Shown here piece by piece: positions 31,338 to 33,267 of a stretch of 33,267 nucleotides of DNA. This DNA comes from Thelonectria olida (taxonomy: Eukaryota > Ascomycota > Sordariomycetes > Hypocreales > Nectriaceae). A program made the translations under genes and the position numbers. The notes beneath the pieces were generated by a model. That model made no database searches. It was given only the letters and a program-made list of their open reading frames with translations, and had not been told where the DNA came from. Every line of letters begins with the position of its first letter. The first letter of the stretch is position 1. Location: the NCBI GenBank assembly GCA_020736575.1, contig JAGPYM010000116.1, forward strand, positions 1 through 33,267. Reading direction: 5' to 3'.

Positions 31338-32295
31338 TTTTATAATTAGTAATTTTTATTATTATATAAACTCTTAGTATATTTTACTATCTAATTACCT
31401 TATTTTATTTCTATTAGTTTAAATTCCCTTAAACCTATTTTAGCCTTTTTTAAGCTTTTCTTTTTTATTTAACCTTTTTAGCCCCCCACTTTTTTAACCC
31501 TTATATCCATTTAACCCACTTTTTATTTTTAAATTTTCCTTCCCTTTTAAATAACTATTTAAATTATTACTACTATATATAGCAGCTTCTAAAGCTATAG
31601 CTTATAAATATCTAATTAAATTACTTTAATAAATTACTTATTATTATTATTAAAATGGTTTTTTCTTTCCCTTTTAAAAAGTTATATAAGGTTTTTAACT
31701 TTCTATTTAAAAAAGTTATAATAGTATTAATATATATTAAGTCTTTTAATTAAAATCTTATAGCTTAAAATAATTAGATTAATCTTTTAATTAATATTTA
31801 ATAGTATATTTATATTAGGTAGTATAGGGATGCCTAGGAGTTATAACTCCTTTAAGTACTTATTAAGGTCTCTTATTAGCTTAATATACTTAAGAAAATC
31901 TGCATATTCTAATATATAGCAAATAGCTGCGCGGCTTTTAATATTTAGTTAGATTATATTCTATTTAACTAGAGATTTTCCAGCTATTAGCCACTCTTCT
32001 ATTAGCCCTAATTGCTTTTTTCTAACTTAAGAAATAGATAAGAAGTTAGGCATTTTAGCTATTATATGTTATATTATTAGTTAAGTTGTATGGATTAGGG
32101 TTAGATAGAGAGGTGCTTTTATATTAAAAGCCTAAAATAAAGTTCCTTAAGTAAGGTTTATTTAATAGGGACTTTTATTTTAAAACTAACTATAAGCCCT
32201 ATTAAAAAGCTTATTATAATAGATATAAGGCTAGGGTTTGGCTTATATTAACCTCTATTATATATTTAAATTATTAGCTTTTTTAATAATAATAA
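31338..32295 (+). repeat. Repeat R1, copy D
   Basis: Best preserved copy, with the most remaining G and C. It is about 60 bp longer than the others because of extra sequence near 31965-32035 containing AGATTTTCCAGCTATTAGCC. That stretch may be original sequence lost from the other copies, or a small insertion. Confidence 0.8.
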
Positions 32296-33267
32296 TTAAG
32301 TTATAATATAATTATTTTACACTTATATTATATATTATTTAATTAGATTCTAATTAAAACTTTTTAAAAAATAGATTTTTATTTAGCTTTTCTATTAAAT
32401 AAGTATATAAAAGTTTTTTAAAATTATTAATATTTACTATTAAAATTATAACTTCTTTTAAGAATATTTATTCTTTTTTATTAATAAAGTTATAAAATCT
32501 TAATAATTTTTATAATATAAATAGAAAGTAAAAGTAATAAGTAAAAAATAAATTAATTAAAATATAAATATTATAATTATAATTTATTAGTATATAATAG
32601 GGCTTCCTTTTAATTTATAATATTATTTTTACTAATTTATTAAATATTTTTCCCTTTTACTTTTTTTAATTATACTATTATATTTTAATTAGCTCTAAGT
32701 TTTATTCTTACCCTAAAGCTATTTTCTAATTATTTAAGTTCTTACTCTGAGTATTTTTACTATTAAATTCTTTTAATAATTTTATAGCTTTTTTAATAGC
32801 TCTTATAGCCTTAGCTACTTATTTATTATATTACTTCCTTTTATAAGCTAGTTTTAAATATTTAATAATAAGATATTCCTCCTTTTTATATTTATAATAC
32901 TTATAAAAAGGTTAAGTTAAAAGGATAAGTATATTAATTATAATATTATTATAAGAGGTATTATTTTTAATATAGTTAATATTAGTTATTAAAGTATTTT
33001 CCTTTTAGTTTTTAATATTTTTTAAATAGCCTTTATTATACTAGCTATTAATTCTATATAAAAACTATTAATAGTTTTACTATTAAAGAAAATTACCTAT
33101 TTAATCCTTTTAAAAAGGGTATTTACTTTTTAAATTTAATTATAATAAGTTTATAATAGATTTATTATAAGTAAATTATAAGTTAGCTACTAGTTTAAAA
33201 TACTTTTTAAAAATATTATTATAATTTTATTAGTTTAAAAGGCCCCTTTTATTTCTAATAGAATTTA

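Larger units (their letters stand above)
20800..33267. repeat. Large AT-rich RIP-like block
   Basis: More than 12 kb of nearly pure A+T sequence running off the window. No open frame of useful length occurs on either strand, and residual C is nearly always in CT or CC. Identified content is the ankyrin relic at the left edge and copies of repeat R1 at 21582, 24711, 27718, 29510 (inverted) and 31338. The intervals 22481-24710, 24813-27717, 27797-29509, 30391-31337 and 32296-33267 hold no gene or element that I can name. They are probably older or more strongly mutated transposons. Confidence 0.85.

Noticed and set aside
20800..33267. CRISPR-like or satellite array
   Set aside because: Repeats are long, dispersed and in both orientations, without regular spacers. 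CRISPR is not expected in a eukaryote.

Overview
The window is from a filamentous ascomycete (Pezizomycotina; class and species cannot be fixed from sequence alone). The evidence is short introns of about 50-100 bp with GTAAGT-type donors and CTAAC branch sites, a Zn2Cys6 regulator, a DHA2-type MFS transporter, a CFEM surface protein, an NmrA-like reductase and a HeLo/kinase-like relic. Gene-bearing DNA of ordinary base composition (about 1-900, 1380-13500 and 17010-20800) alternates with extremely AT-rich blocks (about 900-1370, 13500-17010 and 20800 to the end). In those blocks CpA, TpG and CpG are nearly absent, as expected after repeat-induced point mutation (RIP).

Left part. A GH95 glycosidase relic (625-873) and a small AT-rich block precede an eight-exon gene on the minus strand (1812-3207). 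It encodes a dihydrodipicolinate-synthase/4-hydroxy-2-oxoglutarate-aldolase family protein whose Schiff-base lysine position is methionine. Divergent from it, across about 0.8 kb holding a 9-bp minisatellite, lies an intact NmrA/isoflavone-reductase-like gene (4024-4956). Next comes a broken HeLo/kinase-like gene (5474-6950, minus). A second divergent pair follows: an MFS drug/toxin exporter (7347-9250, minus, three exons) and a Zn2Cys6 regulator (9733-12034, plus, two exons), sharing a 482-bp promoter region. The section ends in a truncated class II aldolase/adducin pseudogene (12784-13216) that runs into the AT-rich block.

Middle and right part. After 3.5 kb of AT-rich repeats comes a 1.3-kb stretch with no recognisable gene. 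Then follow a small cysteine-rich secreted-type protein gene with no clear 3' end (18336 to about 18840) and a CFEM single-pass membrane protein (19084-20075). Beyond them lie a cluster of GTGGAT motifs, a Ty1/copia reverse-transcriptase relic and, at the edge of the last AT-rich block, ankyrin repeats still legible on the minus strand despite decay. The remaining 12 kb is RIP-like DNA containing several copies, in both orientations, of one 0.9-kb repeat.

Taken together this is an accessory, possibly subtelomeric, island. Two divergent gene pairs survive among decaying metabolic genes (GH95, class II aldolase, an aldolase-family protein without its catalytic lysine), a decaying HeLo/kinase gene and RIP-mutated transposons. 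Exon structures and products were worked out by reading splice sites and motifs by eye; no database search was run.
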